A DNA stretch of 64,000 nt from Chryseobacterium indologenes (GTDB taxonomy: Bacteria > Bacteroidota > Bacteroidia > Flavobacteriales > Weeksellaceae), in the NCBI GenBank assembly GCA_001013295.1, contig LAZY01000099.1:32147-96146 (forward strand), read 5' to 3'. The notes beneath the pieces were generated by a model. It searched no databases. It worked only from the letters and a program-made list of their open reading frames with translations, and had not been told where the DNA came from. Position numbers and translations under genes: made by a program. Numbering within the stretch: the first letter of the stretch is position 1; the number at the start of each line of letters is the position of its first letter. Shown here piece after piece: positions 8,801 to 17,587 of this stretch.

Positions 8801-9628
8801 ATGTTAAGAAATTATAGTAACAGCAGGACACTGGGAGACAATATCAGATTGGGGACGCTGACTGCATTTACCGCAGGTACTATAAATATAGCATCCCTAT
8901 TAATATTCCTCTCTTTCACATCGAATGTAACCGGGCATTATGCCATTTTAGCAGCAGAGATCAGCAAAGGAAACTGGACGCAGGTTGCAGTCGTAGGTGG
9001 ATGGATTTTCTTATTCTTCTTTGGAAGTTTTCTATCCAACTTTATTGTGATCAATTTTAATAAGAAAAGTAAATATTTTGCCCATGCCATGCCAATTGTG
9101 CTGGAGATCATATGTCTTCTCTTTGTAGGAGTTTATGGGCAGCTGTATTATCAGAAAACCCTGGAAGAAACAGAATATCTGGTTGCCCTGATGCTTTTTG
9201 CTACAGGTCTCCAGAATGGGTTGACGGCAAGTATTTCCAACTTCTCTGTAAAAACAACCCACCTTACCGGAACCACCACCGATCTTGGAATTCTGGTGTC
9301 TATGTTTACCCAGAAAAAATATAGGAAAAACGGCGAATTGATCGGAAGAGCAAAGTTATTGATGAGCATTATGCTTGCTTATGTTTTAGGGGCCGTATTT
9401 TCGGGGATGACTTATTATTATCTGGAATTCAGAGTGTTTTATGTGATAAGTGTATGTCTTCTGATTGTCATCGGTTATGATGCTTATAAAATTCATATAC
9501 GACACTTCAATACCAAATACAGATACAACAGGATTTACAGAAAACCGAATCTGTTTGCTTATTTGTATGAAAAGATTCACGGAATTCCTAAAAGAGAAAA
9601 GAAGAGAAAACTTGTCTTTGAAGACTAA
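8801..9628 (+). CDS. YoaK family (DUF1275) membrane protein
   Basis: Polytopic inner-membrane protein of 275 aa. Hydrophobic segments begin at about residues 22, 60, 88, 118, 180 and 205. The phrase LTAFTAGTINIASLLIFLSF and the region ATGLQNGLTASISNFSVKTT followed by THLTGTTTDLG match the DUF1275/YoaK family (its typical wording is 'AxGxQNa...TTxLTGtxtdlg'). The family is widespread but without an established biochemical role. The C-terminus is basic (KREKKRKLVFED) and probably cytoplasmic. A terminator follows within 45 bp. Confidence 0.88.
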   Translation: MLRNYSNSRTLGDNIRLGTLTAFTAGTINIASLLIFLSFTSNVTGHYAILAAEISKGNWTQVAVVGGWIFLFFFGSFLSNFIVINFNKKSKYFAHAMPIVLEIICLLFVGVYGQLYYQKTLEETEYLVALMLFATGLQNGLTASISNFSVKTTHLTGTTTDLGILVSMFTQKKYRKNGELIGRAKLLMSIMLAYVLGAVFSGMTYYYLEFRVFYVISVCLLIVIGYDAYKIHIRHFNTKYRYNRIYRKPNLFAYLYEKIHGIPKREKKRKLVFED

Positions 9629-9670
9629 AATAGATACATCACTATTAATTTTTTGTATAAACTAGCTGTA

Positions 9671-9708
9671 AACACCTCTGTTTTATTTATAAAATGGGGG
9701 TGTTTTTT
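9671..9708 (+). terminator. Terminator after the DUF1275 gene
   Basis: AACACCTC pairs with the GGGGTGTT side of GGGGGTGTT around an AT-rich loop, followed by a T run. Confidence 0.75.
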
Positions 9709-9748
9709 AAGGATCATTTATTACAGAATACAGATTGAATGATGTATT

Positions 9749-10240
9749 GAATATTTTACTTACCCACATGGCTACATAGCTCATAGCATTCAATAGGGAC
9801 GGGCTTTAGCCCGTTCTCATTCAGGTAATTTTTCCATTGGCTTTAGCCTAAGCTTATTCTCTTAAATAGATCTTTTTAATAAGAAATCATTGAGGTTTTA
9901 CAGCAGAAATGCCTATTTTTTTAACGCAAAGGGTTATTTTTCAAACGGAATATTTTAAGGAAGCAAAGAGGAGAATCAATGAAATTGATTCTTTCTAAGC
10001 GAATACATACCACAAAGCTTTTTTAGCGACAAAGTCGCCCTCTTTACTCCCTTAAAATATAACATCCAGTAAATAAAGAACTTTGCGTTAAACAAAAAAC
10101 TATGTAAATTTTTACAGGAGAACTACATATTTTCAAACACAAAGGCTTATTTTTCAGGAGTAATATCTTAAAAAGAAAACGGCAAAAATCAATTTTATTG
10201 ATTCTTTCTAAGCGAGAGAAGTAATTGTTGTTCAACTCTG
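9749..10240. repeat. Interspersed repeat, copy B (with internal tandem copy)
   Basis: This 800-bp gap before mutL is mostly repeat. Read on the minus strand it matches copy A (3700-4028) block by block. It contains in addition the palindrome GACGGGCTTTAGCCCGTT and CCATTGGCTTTAGCC. The module holding the CAAAGG word and ATTGATTCTTTCTAAGCG occurs twice in a row (about 9910-9998 and 10125-10211). Frames such as 10044-10235 fall inside the repeat and have no coding features. Confidence 0.75.
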
Positions 10241-10401
10241 AGTCTGATCCCGTAAAACCGGATTTCTGAATTAAAGGATGAACGTTGCTAAAGTCCTTCG
10301 TTACAAAGAATAAAAAAATCGGATGGGGATAAATATGGAAAAATGTTGATAATTAAATCTTAAATCCCGGTTTTGGTATTTTAATTCCCGTTTTCATTGA
10401 C

Positions 10402-10409
10402 TATTTTTG
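10402..10409 (+). promoter_or_regulatory. -7 box for mutL
   Basis: TATTTTTG, 19 bp before the chosen mutL ATG at 10429. The upstream TTTG at 10372 is 26 bp away, longer than usual. Confidence 0.5.
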
Positions 10410-10428
10410 TAAGTTGATTTACGTTTTT

Positions 10429-12222
10429 ATGTCAGATATTATTCAGCTTTTACCGGATCATGTAGCCAACCAAATTGCAGCGGGAGAGGTGGTGCAGAGG
10501 CCTGCATCCATTGTGAAGGAGCTTTTGGAGAATGCTATAGATGCAGATGCAACGAAAATTGAATTGATCATCAGGGATGCCGGAAAAAATCTTATACAGG
10601 TGGTGGATGACGGAAAAGGAATGTCTGAAACAGATGCCCGTATGGCATTTGAAAGACATGCTACTTCCAAGATCAAGGGAACGGAAGATATTTTTAAAAT
10701 TGCCACTAAAGGATTCCGTGGAGAAGCTTTGGCTTCTATTGCTGCAGTTTCCCAGGTTGAGCTGAGAACAAAACAAAAAGATACTTCTATCGGGACCAAT
10801 ATTTATATCGAAGGAGGTGTTTTCCAGTTTCAGGATCCTGTTCAGACAGCGGAAGGTTCTAATTTTTTAGTGAAAAACCTTTTCTATAACGTTCCGGCGA
10901 GAAGAAAATTTCTGAAAAATAATAATATCGAATTCAGGCATGTAATTGATGAATTCCAGCGTGTTGCTCTGGCCCATGAGAATCTTGAGTTTTCTTTGTT
11001 CCATGATGATGAAGCGGTTTTCAGGCTGAGAAAAGGAAGTCAGATGCAGCGTATCGTAGATGTTTTCGGAAGAAAGCTACAGCCGCTCCTGATTCCGATC
11101 AAAGAAGATATTATCTGGTGTAAGCTTCACGGGTTTGTTGCCAAGCCTGAAGGCGCAAAAAAATCAAGAGGAGAGCAGTTCCTTTTTGTGAACGGCAGAT
11201 ATTTCAAGAGCCCATATTTCAATAAGGCAGTACAGGAAGCTTTCGAAGGATTGCTTCAGCCGGGATATGTACCTTCGTTCTTCCTTTTCCTGGAGCTTGA
11301 TCCGGAGAAAATAGACGTGAATATCCACCCGCAGAAAACGGAAGTGAAATTTGAAGACGAACATCTTATTTTTGCTTTACTGCGCTCAACAATTAAAAGG
11401 TCTTTAGGAATTTATAATGTGTCTCCAAGCCTTGACTTCGACAAAGATCCTGAATTGGATGAAATGATGAATAAACCTATTCCGAGCAAAGGAAATGGGG
11501 GTGGAGGCAGCGGGGTTATCAAAATGCCGGAAATTATTGTAGATAAAGATTATAATCCGTTCCTGGAAGAAAAAAATGTTGTACATCCTGAAGAAATTCA
11601 GAACCTTACGGAAATGTACCATCAGAATATTACGGCAGAACCTTCAAAGATCAATTTGTTTGAAGATGAAGATTTTGACGAAGATTTAATGAGACTTCCG
11701 AACGGCTACTGGCTTTTCAATAAGGGGGATGTCACCCTGATGCTGGATTTGGGAAGAATGCACCGATTATTGGTGTCAGAAAATAATAAATCTACCAGAA
11801 AATCAAGCACAAACAGCCATGCTCTATTGTTTTCTCTGGAATATCATATGAATGAAATTGAAAAAAGTAAATACAATGCATTCAAAAAATATCTTCCGGA
11901 ATTAGGGTTTGACATGAAAATTGCTCATGAAAGTGTATTGAGGATCGATTCACTTCCGGAAGGCTTGAAAGAAACCCAGGCAATGAAGTTTCTGGAAAAC
12001 CTTTTTGAGATCCTGGATTATAAAACAGAAGAAGAGTTTTTGCAGTATTACCACAATCAATGGAATAAAATGCAGTCGAAATCAAGATTTGATTTTCTCT
12101 ATAAAAAAGATGCGGAACAGGTCATCAAAGACTTTACAGCATTAGGCTTCCCAGAGTTTTTACCGGACGGGAAAAGATGCTTTTATGAAGTTCCGTTTAA
12201 TGATTTTAAAAACAAATTTTAA
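10429..12222 (+). CDS. mutL: DNA mismatch repair protein MutL
   Basis: Mismatch-repair ATPase of 597 aa; it links MutS recognition to strand removal. ATG 10429 is chosen because the family starts IIQLLPDHVANQIAAGEVVQ; the TTG at 10414 adds five residues. The N-terminal GHKL ATPase has ELLENAIDADA (metal-binding Asn), DDGKGM, ATSKI and GFRGEALASIA; a transducer domain follows to about residue 330, then a Gly-rich linker (GNGGGGSG, about 365). The C-terminal dimerisation domain is present, but the endonuclease metal-binding motif expected as DQHAxxE is replaced: at residue 440 the sequence is DLGRMHRLLVSE. The CPHGRP-type motif near the end is also absent (FLPDGKRCFYEV). This protein therefore seems to lack nicking activity. 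The rhomboid gene starts 5 bp after the stop. Confidence 0.96.
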   Translation: MSDIIQLLPDHVANQIAAGEVVQRPASIVKELLENAIDADATKIELIIRDAGKNLIQVVDDGKGMSETDARMAFERHATSKIKGTEDIFKIATKGFRGEALASIAAVSQVELRTKQKDTSIGTNIYIEGGVFQFQDPVQTAEGSNFLVKNLFYNVPARRKFLKNNNIEFRHVIDEFQRVALAHENLEFSLFHDDEAVFRLRKGSQMQRIVDVFGRKLQPLLIPIKEDIIWCKLHGFVAKPEGAKKSRGEQFLFVNGRYFKSPYFNKAVQEAFEGLLQPGYVPSFFLFLELDPEKIDVNIHPQKTEVKFEDEHLIFALLRSTIKRSLGIYNVSPSLDFDKDPELDEMMNKPIPSKGNGGGGSGVIKMPEIIVDKDYNPFLEEKNVVHPEEIQNLTEMYHQNITAEPSKINLFEDEDFDEDLMRLPNGYWLFNKGDVTLMLDLGRMHRLLVSENNKSTRKSSTNSHALLFSLEYHMNEIEKSKYNAFKKYLPELGFDMKIAHESVLRIDSLPEGLKETQAMKFLENLFEILDYKTEEEFLQYYHNQWNKMQSKSRFDFLYKKDAEQVIKDFTALGFPEFLPDGKRCFYEVPFNDFKNKF

Positions 12223-12227
12223 AAATT

Positions 12228-12986
12228 ATGTTTAACAATATACCGCCAATTACAAGAAATATTATCATTATAAATATTGTAGTTTACTTGATTGCTAATT
12301 TTTTTTACTATCCAAGTTTATACAATACGCTTTCTGGATTTTATCCTTTTTCTCCTAATTTTAAATCGTGGCAGATTATTACGCATATGTTTATGCATGC
12401 TCCGTTTAGAGAACCTGGTGGGTTTATGCATATTTTATTCAATATGTTTACGTTATTTAGTTTTGGGCCTATATTGGAACAGACTTTGGGTGAGAAGAAA
12501 TATCTGATATTGTATTTTGCGAGTGGCTTAGGCTCTTTTTTCCTGTTTAATCTTTGGAACTTCGTGGAAGCACAACAAATTATTTCAGGACTGCAAAGTT
12601 TAGGTTTAAGTGCTGCCGAAATCTATCCGAAAGCAGCTCTTGATTATGTTGGAGATCTCAAAATTAGTGCAACAACACAAGAAGGAGTAGAGTTGTCCAG
12701 CCAGTATTATGCATTATTAAAATCTCAAATGATGGGTGCTTCTGGTGCTATTTTCGGAGTTGTGGCGGCATTCGCAACCTTATATCCCGATTCAAAAATT
12801 GGAATCATGTTTATTCCGGTTCCTATCAAAGTAAAATATCTGTTACCTATTATTGTTGTAATATCTGTTTATCTTGGTGTTTCCGGGAACGGAGGCGGTA
12901 TTGCTCACCTGGCGCACGTAGGAGGTGCTTTGGTAGGATGGCTGTTGGCACGAAATTGGAAAAAGCATCTGTATAGATTCAATTAA
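12228..12986 (+). CDS. Rhomboid family intramembrane serine protease
   Basis: Integral membrane protease of 252 aa with about six hydrophobic segments. The catalytic Ser is in MMGASGAIFG (Ser172) and the catalytic His in IAHLAHVGGA (His230); HMFMHAPF and FMHILFNMFTLFSFG are the conserved loop and helix upstream. Rhomboids cut substrate proteins inside the membrane; the substrate here is unknown. An insertion of about 45 residues (roughly 112-158) lies between helices, longer than in minimal rhomboids. The gene sits 5 bp after mutL and 9 bp before the next gene, so it is inside an operon. Confidence 0.93.
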   Translation: MFNNIPPITRNIIIINIVVYLIANFFYYPSLYNTLSGFYPFSPNFKSWQIITHMFMHAPFREPGGFMHILFNMFTLFSFGPILEQTLGEKKYLILYFASGLGSFFLFNLWNFVEAQQIISGLQSLGLSAAEIYPKAALDYVGDLKISATTQEGVELSSQYYALLKSQMMGASGAIFGVVAAFATLYPDSKIGIMFIPVPIKVKYLLPIIVVISVYLGVSGNGGGIAHLAHVGGALVGWLLARNWKKHLYRFN

Positions 12987-12995
12987 AACTTTTTT

Positions 12996-13988
12996 GTGAA
13001 GATTTTACGGCTTATCCTCCTGATTCTCCATATTGGAATTCTGTTCCTGCTTTTAGGCACTTTGCTGAATGCTTATGTTCCACCTAAGATTTTTCCGTGG
13101 TTCAACCTGCTTTCTTTAGGGTTTCCGATATTGATGATACTGTATATCATATTGACGGTATTCTGGGTATTCAGCTGGAAGAAGAGAGCTTTCGCATTTA
13201 TGTTTGTGGGATTGGCTTTTTTGAATCCTGTGAAAAGATGGGTTAATTATTCTTCAAGTTCAAAAGAAAACCCGGATATAAAAGTAGTCACTTTTAATAC
13301 CAGGTCTGGTGGAGGAACAGGAGTAGAGAGTATTCCTTTTCTGAAATCATTCGATGCAGATGTTTTGATGCTTCAGGAAGATAGTGGGGAAGCATATCAA
13401 TTTGAAGGTTATCAGAAAGTTAATTCTAGAAGTGGATTTACTGTTTTGACTAAACATAAAGTTATCAGTCACAAGATTTTGGAAATTAAGGATGAGGATA
13501 TGAGAGTTCCCGGCTTACAGGTTGATATGGAAATTAATGGAAAGATCTATCGCTTTGTTGACGTTCATCTCCAGTCTTTTCGTTTTGAAAAAAATATGGT
13601 AAAACTTAACGGAAATGCTGATACCAATGAGCAAAAAGTAAAAGATATTGTGAAAACCCTTATCCCTACTTTTAAAAAACATCAGACTCAGGTTGCTTTG
13701 ATCAGGGAAGTTATTGACAATTCACCATATCCCGTAATCTTAGCCGGAGACTTCAATTCTGTTCCCAATTCCTACGAATATTATCATTTGTCTGATGGAC
13801 TTGAAGATGCGTTTCTAACTGCTGGAAGAGGAAGCGCAACCAGCTTTCATGATTATAAATTTCCGATCAGGATCGATTATGTTTTTTCTTCGAAATCATT
13901 ACGTGCCGTTTCCTATGAAGTGGACCGTTCTATCAGTATTTCAGACCATTATCCGGTCATTGTAAAATTTTCAACAACGAATAAATAA
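12996..13988 (+). CDS. Membrane-anchored endonuclease/exonuclease/phosphatase protein, paralog 1
   Basis: A 330-aa protein starting with GTG at 12996. Three hydrophobic helices occupy about residues 3-80; the EEP (DNase I-like) domain follows from about 95, with VVTFNTRSGGG, the metal-binding Glu in VLMLQED, the catalytic HLQ-like DVHLQSF, LAGDFNSVPNSYEYY and the final ISDHYPVIVKF. These are the canonical catalytic residues (Glu, Asp-Asn, Asp-His). EEP enzymes cleave phosphodiesters of nucleic acids or lipids; with three membrane helices a periplasmic or lipid-related substrate is possible. It is 9 bp downstream of the rhomboid gene and followed by a paralog. Confidence 0.9.
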   Translation: MKILRLILLILHIGILFLLLGTLLNAYVPPKIFPWFNLLSLGFPILMILYIILTVFWVFSWKKRAFAFMFVGLAFLNPVKRWVNYSSSSKENPDIKVVTFNTRSGGGTGVESIPFLKSFDADVLMLQEDSGEAYQFEGYQKVNSRSGFTVLTKHKVISHKILEIKDEDMRVPGLQVDMEINGKIYRFVDVHLQSFRFEKNMVKLNGNADTNEQKVKDIVKTLIPTFKKHQTQVALIREVIDNSPYPVILAGDFNSVPNSYEYYHLSDGLEDAFLTAGRGSATSFHDYKFPIRIDYVFSSKSLRAVSYEVDRSISISDHYPVIVKFSTTNK

Positions 13989-14061
13989 TCATAAAAATAG
14001 TTAAAATTTGACTACTTGGTAGGGTTTTTGCTTAAAATTAGCCGTACCAAGACCGTTTTTC

Positions 14062-15033
14062 ATGAAGTCGAATCAGATATTACTATTCATACATATCGCA
14101 GTTGCTGTTTTGCTGTTATGCACATTGGGAAATGCATGGGTTTCTCCTAACCTTTTGGGAAATCTTAATCTTCTTTCTCTTGGTTTTCCCTACCTGATGG
14201 CGGTACATATTCTCCTTACACTGGTCTGGATCGTTAAAAAACAAAAAATTGCTATTGCTTTTGCTCTGGGAACGCTTATTTTTTACAACCCTGTGAGAAG
14301 ATGGGTTAATTACTCCCCTAAAGTAGAGAATACAAAGACAATACGGGATATAAAGGTGGTTACTTTTAATGTAAAATATGGAGAATACGGTTGGGATAAA
14401 GTAAAAAACTACATCAAAGAACAAAATGCCGATATTATTCTGGTTCAGGAAAAAGATACCAACCGTGTTATAAAACAGGATCTGATAAAGTATCCTTCCG
14501 TCATTCTCAAAACAAAACATAAAATTGTAAGACAGGCTGAGCTGATTGACGAAAAAGCAAGAGGGAACTCTTTCTATGCTGATGTGGATATTAATGGGAA
14601 AATTGTAAGAATTGTGAATGTATATCTGGAGCCTTTCCGCCTTCATAAGTCAATGTTTACAAAACTTGACGGACTGGGATTCGGGAATGTATCTACATTG
14701 CTTTCTCATATGATTCCTACCTTCCAGGCTCATGAAGATCAGGTTAAAAAAATCAGGAAAATAGTAGATTTATCACCTTACCCTGTGATTCTGGCTGGTG
14801 ATTTTAATTCTGTGCCTAATTCTTATGAATATTATAACCTTGGAAAAGATCTTCAGGATGCTTTTTTAGTTGCAGGTAAGGGAAGTGCAAGCAGTTTCCA
14901 TGATTATAAAGTCCCTCTGAGAATCGATTATATATTTACTTCAAAATCAATTATTCCTTTGAGCTATAAGGTGGATCAGTCTATAAAATTATCTGATCAC
15001 TATCCTGTAATTGCAGAATTTCTGCTAAATTAG
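14062..15033 (+). CDS. Membrane-anchored endonuclease/exonuclease/phosphatase protein, paralog 2
   Basis: A 323-aa protein with the same layout as its upstream neighbour: three N-terminal membrane helices (about 5-78) and an EEP domain (VVTFNVKYGEYG, ILVQEKDT, LAGDFNSVPNSYEYY, LSDHYPVIAEF). Long stretches are near-identical between the two (FNPVRRWVNYS-like at the helix/domain junction and the GDFNSVPNSYEYY block), so this is a tandem duplication that has since diverged. Catalytic residues are kept in both, so neither looks dead. The 73-bp gap is AT-rich. Downstream the first lipoprotein gene begins 4 bp after the stop. Confidence 0.9.
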   Translation: MKSNQILLFIHIAVAVLLLCTLGNAWVSPNLLGNLNLLSLGFPYLMAVHILLTLVWIVKKQKIAIAFALGTLIFYNPVRRWVNYSPKVENTKTIRDIKVVTFNVKYGEYGWDKVKNYIKEQNADIILVQEKDTNRVIKQDLIKYPSVILKTKHKIVRQAELIDEKARGNSFYADVDINGKIVRIVNVYLEPFRLHKSMFTKLDGLGFGNVSTLLSHMIPTFQAHEDQVKKIRKIVDLSPYPVILAGDFNSVPNSYEYYNLGKDLQDAFLVAGKGSASSFHDYKVPLRIDYIFTSKSIIPLSYKVDQSIKLSDHYPVIAEFLLN

Positions 15034-15037
15034 TTCC

Positions 15038-15409
15038 ATGAAAAATATACTGTCTGCATCTTTTGTTTCTACGATTCTGTTTATAGCTTGCTCCAAAAAA
15101 GAGTCACCGGGATTCGCTGATGAGCAGGACGTTAAGATCCATTATGATACCGCTGCTGTTGATTCTTTTTCAACAGGTGCTGTTTCGGTAGATATTGCCC
15201 GTAAGATAAGAATGTCTTCCCCTCAATATCTGGATTCGGTAAAGCAGGCTAAGAAGCTTCAGGAAGAGGAGAAAAAACTCAAAGCTGAGCTTGAAAAAGA
15301 AAATAAGGCAAAACAGGACGAGGAAAAGAAAAAAGCAGAAACAGAAAAGAAACAGAAAGCTTCAGAGGCTCCTGCTTCTGCTGCCAAAGAAAATAAGACC
15401 ACAGAATAG
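15038..15409 (+). CDS. Small lipoprotein with charged helical tail
   Basis: A 123-aa predicted lipoprotein. The signal ends in a lipobox (STILFIACSKK), with Cys at about residue 18. Residues 75-120 are almost only Lys, Glu, Ala and Gln (KKLQEEEKKLKAELEKENKA) and would form a long charged helix or coiled coil. No domain is recognised. It starts 4 bp after the second EEP paralog, so it is in the same operon. A structural or tethering role in the cell envelope is a guess. Confidence 0.75.
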   Translation: MKNILSASFVSTILFIACSKKESPGFADEQDVKIHYDTAAVDSFSTGAVSVDIARKIRMSSPQYLDSVKQAKKLQEEEKKLKAELEKENKAKQDEEKKKAETEKKQKASEAPASAAKENKTTE

Positions 15410-15436
15410 AACAAAATATTCCTAAAAATATATAAT

Positions 15437-15883
15437 ATGAAAAAACAAATCTTAGCAGCTCTGGCAATTTCAGTATTTGCTGTAGCCTGCACAAAATCGA
15501 CTAGTAAAACAGAACAGGTTGAAAACCCGGATGGATCGGTTACCACGACGACCACTACCGTTACAGAAACTCCTTCTGGTGTTGTTGATACTTCAAAAGT
15601 AAATAAGGCCAAAGAAGATGTTAAAGCAAAGGTAGATGAAGCTGGAAATAAAATAGACGATGCTGCCCAGAAAGCCAAAGATAAAATTGATGCCACAGCA
15701 GATAAGACAAAGCATGATCTTAATAAAGCAGGGCAGGATATAAAAAATGAAGCGAATAAAGTAGGAAAGGACATTAAAACCGGAGCTCAGGAAGCAGGAA
15801 AAGACGCTAAAGATGCGGCTAGAAAAGGAGCTTCTAAAGTAGAAGAAGCTGCCAAAAAAGTAAAAGAAGATTTAAGCAAATAA
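15437..15883 (+). CDS. Lipoprotein with LEA/YtxH-like repeats
   Basis: A 148-aa predicted lipoprotein; the signal ends SVFAVACTKS (Cys at about 18). A Thr-rich segment (SVTTTTTTVTE) follows. The rest (about 55-148) is a run of Ala/Lys/Asp-rich 11-residue-like repeats (VDEAGNKIDDAAQKAKDKID and similar), as in late-embryogenesis-abundant and YtxH-type proteins, which form amphipathic helices and are often linked to stress. It is the last gene before a strong terminator. Function in this organism is not known. Confidence 0.78.
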   Translation: MKKQILAALAISVFAVACTKSTSKTEQVENPDGSVTTTTTTVTETPSGVVDTSKVNKAKEDVKAKVDEAGNKIDDAAQKAKDKIDATADKTKHDLNKAGQDIKNEANKVGKDIKTGAQEAGKDAKDAARKGASKVEEAAKKVKEDLSK

Positions 15884-15885
15884 AA

Positions 15886-15923
15886 AGAAAAACCGCAATT
15901 GACATCAACTGCGGTTTTTTTTA
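15886..15923 (+). terminator. Terminator closing the mutL-to-lipoprotein run
   Basis: AAACCGCA pairs with TGCGGTTT around ATTGACATCAAC-type loop, followed by eight T. Confidence 0.85.
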
Positions 15924-15967
15924 TGTTAGAAAGTCTCAGGGATATGATAAGCTTTTATCTCTCCATT

Positions 15968-17482
15968 TTACTTATTAAGCTCTAGTAATGGTTCTATATA
16001 TTCTCTGTCATTGCTTAGTCTCGGTACCTTATTTTGGCCACCCAGTTTTCCCCTCGATTCCAGCCAGTGATAGAATAAATTATCTTTTGCGATATGAACG
16101 ATTGGCCTCCTAAGGGTCATATTGTTATACCTTTTTGCCTCGTAATCCGAATTGATTTTCTTTAAATGCATGTCAAAGACATCAATAAAACTGTCGAGAT
16201 TATCAGGATATTGGCTGAATTCAAAAATCCATTCATGGGCACCACCTTCATTTTCTTTCATGAAAACCGGTGCGCCTGTAAAATCTGTAATTTGGGCACC
16301 TGTTGCCTCGCAGGCTTTAGAGAGTGCAGATTCTACGTTGGTGATCATCAGTTCTTCCCCGAAAGCATTGATGTAATGCTTGGTTCTTCCCGTTATTTTT
16401 ATTCTGAACGGATTGGTAGAAGTAAATACTACCGTATCTCCAATAAGGTATCTCCATAAGCCACCATTGGTGGTAATTACTATTGCATAGTTTTTCCCGA
16501 TTTCAACATCTTCCAGATTTACGACTTTCGGATTGGAAAAATGAAACTGATCCATTGGAATAAACTCATAGAAAATTCCGTAATCCAGCATCAGAAGCAT
16601 TTCGTCACTGTTGGATCTATCCTGTATCCCGAAGAAGCCTTCAGAAGCATTGTAAATTTCGTAGTAATTGATGTTTTTTCCGATGATCTGCTTGTATTGC
16701 TCCCTGTAGGGCTTAAAACTGATTCCACCGTGAAAAAAGACCTCCAGATTAGGCCACAGCTCAGAAATGCTGACTATATTGGTTTCTTTCAAAACTCTTT
16801 GTAAAAGAACCATCATCCAGCTGGGTACTCCCAGGATACTTCCTACATCTTCATTCTTTACTTCAGAAGTGATGGCTTTCAATTTGCTTTCCCATTCTCC
16901 CATCAGGGAAACTTTTTTGCTCGGGGTAGTGGTTATTTCTACCCAGAATGGAAGATTGTCAATCAGGATCGCGGATAAATCTCCGAATTTGGTGTTAAAA
17001 TCAGCATATAGTTCAGAACTACCGCCCAAACGTAAGTTTTTATAATTAAAAAGTTGATTTTCAGGGTGATTGTTGGCGTAGATGGAAACCATATCTTTTC
17101 CGGCTTTCATATGACAATATTCCAGACTTTCCGCTGAGATTGGAATAAATTTACTTTTGGCATTTGTCGTTCCGGAAGATTTTGCAAAATGTTTAATATA
17201 GCCGGGCCAGCTTACATCTTTTTGTCCCTGTCTGGCCTTTTCAATATAAGGTTCAAAATCCTCATAGGTCACAATCGGGACTTTATTCTTAAAATCCTGA
17301 TAGCTTGAAATAGAATTGAATCCGTAAAGCCTGCCATATTCCGTATCCTCTGCATGAAACAGCTGGGAAAATAATATACCTTTCTGGGTCTCAATGGGAT
17401 GGTCCATGAAATTTTGAATCTGATCCATCCTTTGGCGGATGAACCAGTTGACTACGGTATTGAAAAGTGCTTTGGTTGCCAT
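15968..17482 (-). CDS. GH3 auxin-responsive promoter family protein
   Basis: A 504-aa soluble protein of the GH3 family, adenylating enzymes of the acyl-CoA-synthetase superfamily. The ATP-binding P-loop-like motif is FAKSSGTTNAKSKFIPIS (about residue 105), and further matches are YNASEGFFGIQD (about 280) and GLWRYLIGDTVVFTS. In plants GH3 enzymes join amino acids to hormones; bacterial members are common in Bacteroidota and their substrates are unknown. All visible nucleotide-binding motifs are kept. A -7 box (TATATTTG) lies just upstream at 17488-17495, which would give a leader of only a few bases. Confidence 0.9.
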   Translation of the reverse strand: MATKALFNTVVNWFIRQRMDQIQNFMDHPIETQKGILFSQLFHAEDTEYGRLYGFNSISSYQDFKNKVPIVTYEDFEPYIEKARQGQKDVSWPGYIKHFAKSSGTTNAKSKFIPISAESLEYCHMKAGKDMVSIYANNHPENQLFNYKNLRLGGSSELYADFNTKFGDLSAILIDNLPFWVEITTTPSKKVSLMGEWESKLKAITSEVKNEDVGSILGVPSWMMVLLQRVLKETNIVSISELWPNLEVFFHGGISFKPYREQYKQIIGKNINYYEIYNASEGFFGIQDRSNSDEMLLMLDYGIFYEFIPMDQFHFSNPKVVNLEDVEIGKNYAIVITTNGGLWRYLIGDTVVFTSTNPFRIKITGRTKHYINAFGEELMITNVESALSKACEATGAQITDFTGAPVFMKENEGGAHEWIFEFSQYPDNLDSFIDVFDMHLKKINSDYEAKRYNNMTLRRPIVHIAKDNLFYHWLESRGKLGGQNKVPRLSNDREYIEPLLELNK

Positions 17483-17487
17483 TTCAA

Positions 17488-17495
17488 CAAATATA
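17488..17495 (-). promoter_or_regulatory. -7 box for the GH3 gene
   Basis: TATATTTG on the minus strand, 5 bp before the start codon at 17482. A transcript from it would be nearly leaderless. No -33 TTG is evident. Confidence 0.45.
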
Positions 17496-17535
17496 ATGAT
17501 ATTTGAATTTTCTGAAAATTTTTTCTGGGATTAAA

Positions 17536-17567
17536 TAAAAAAACCGTTACAAAATATGTAACGGTTT
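17536..17567 (-). terminator. Terminator of the bacilliredoxin gene
   Basis: AAACCGTTAC and GTAACGGTTT form a 10-bp perfect stem; on the minus strand it is followed by seven T. Confidence 0.85.
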
Positions 17568-17587
17568 AGTATTTAAGGTATTGTTTA

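Noticed and set aside
10044..10235. 63-codon minus-strand frame upstream of mutL
   Set aside because: Inside repeat copy B.
15259..15774. 171-codon minus-strand frame opposite the lipoproteins
   Set aside because: Mirror of Lys/Ala-rich repeats; gives a Phe/Ser-rich reading typical of antisense frames.
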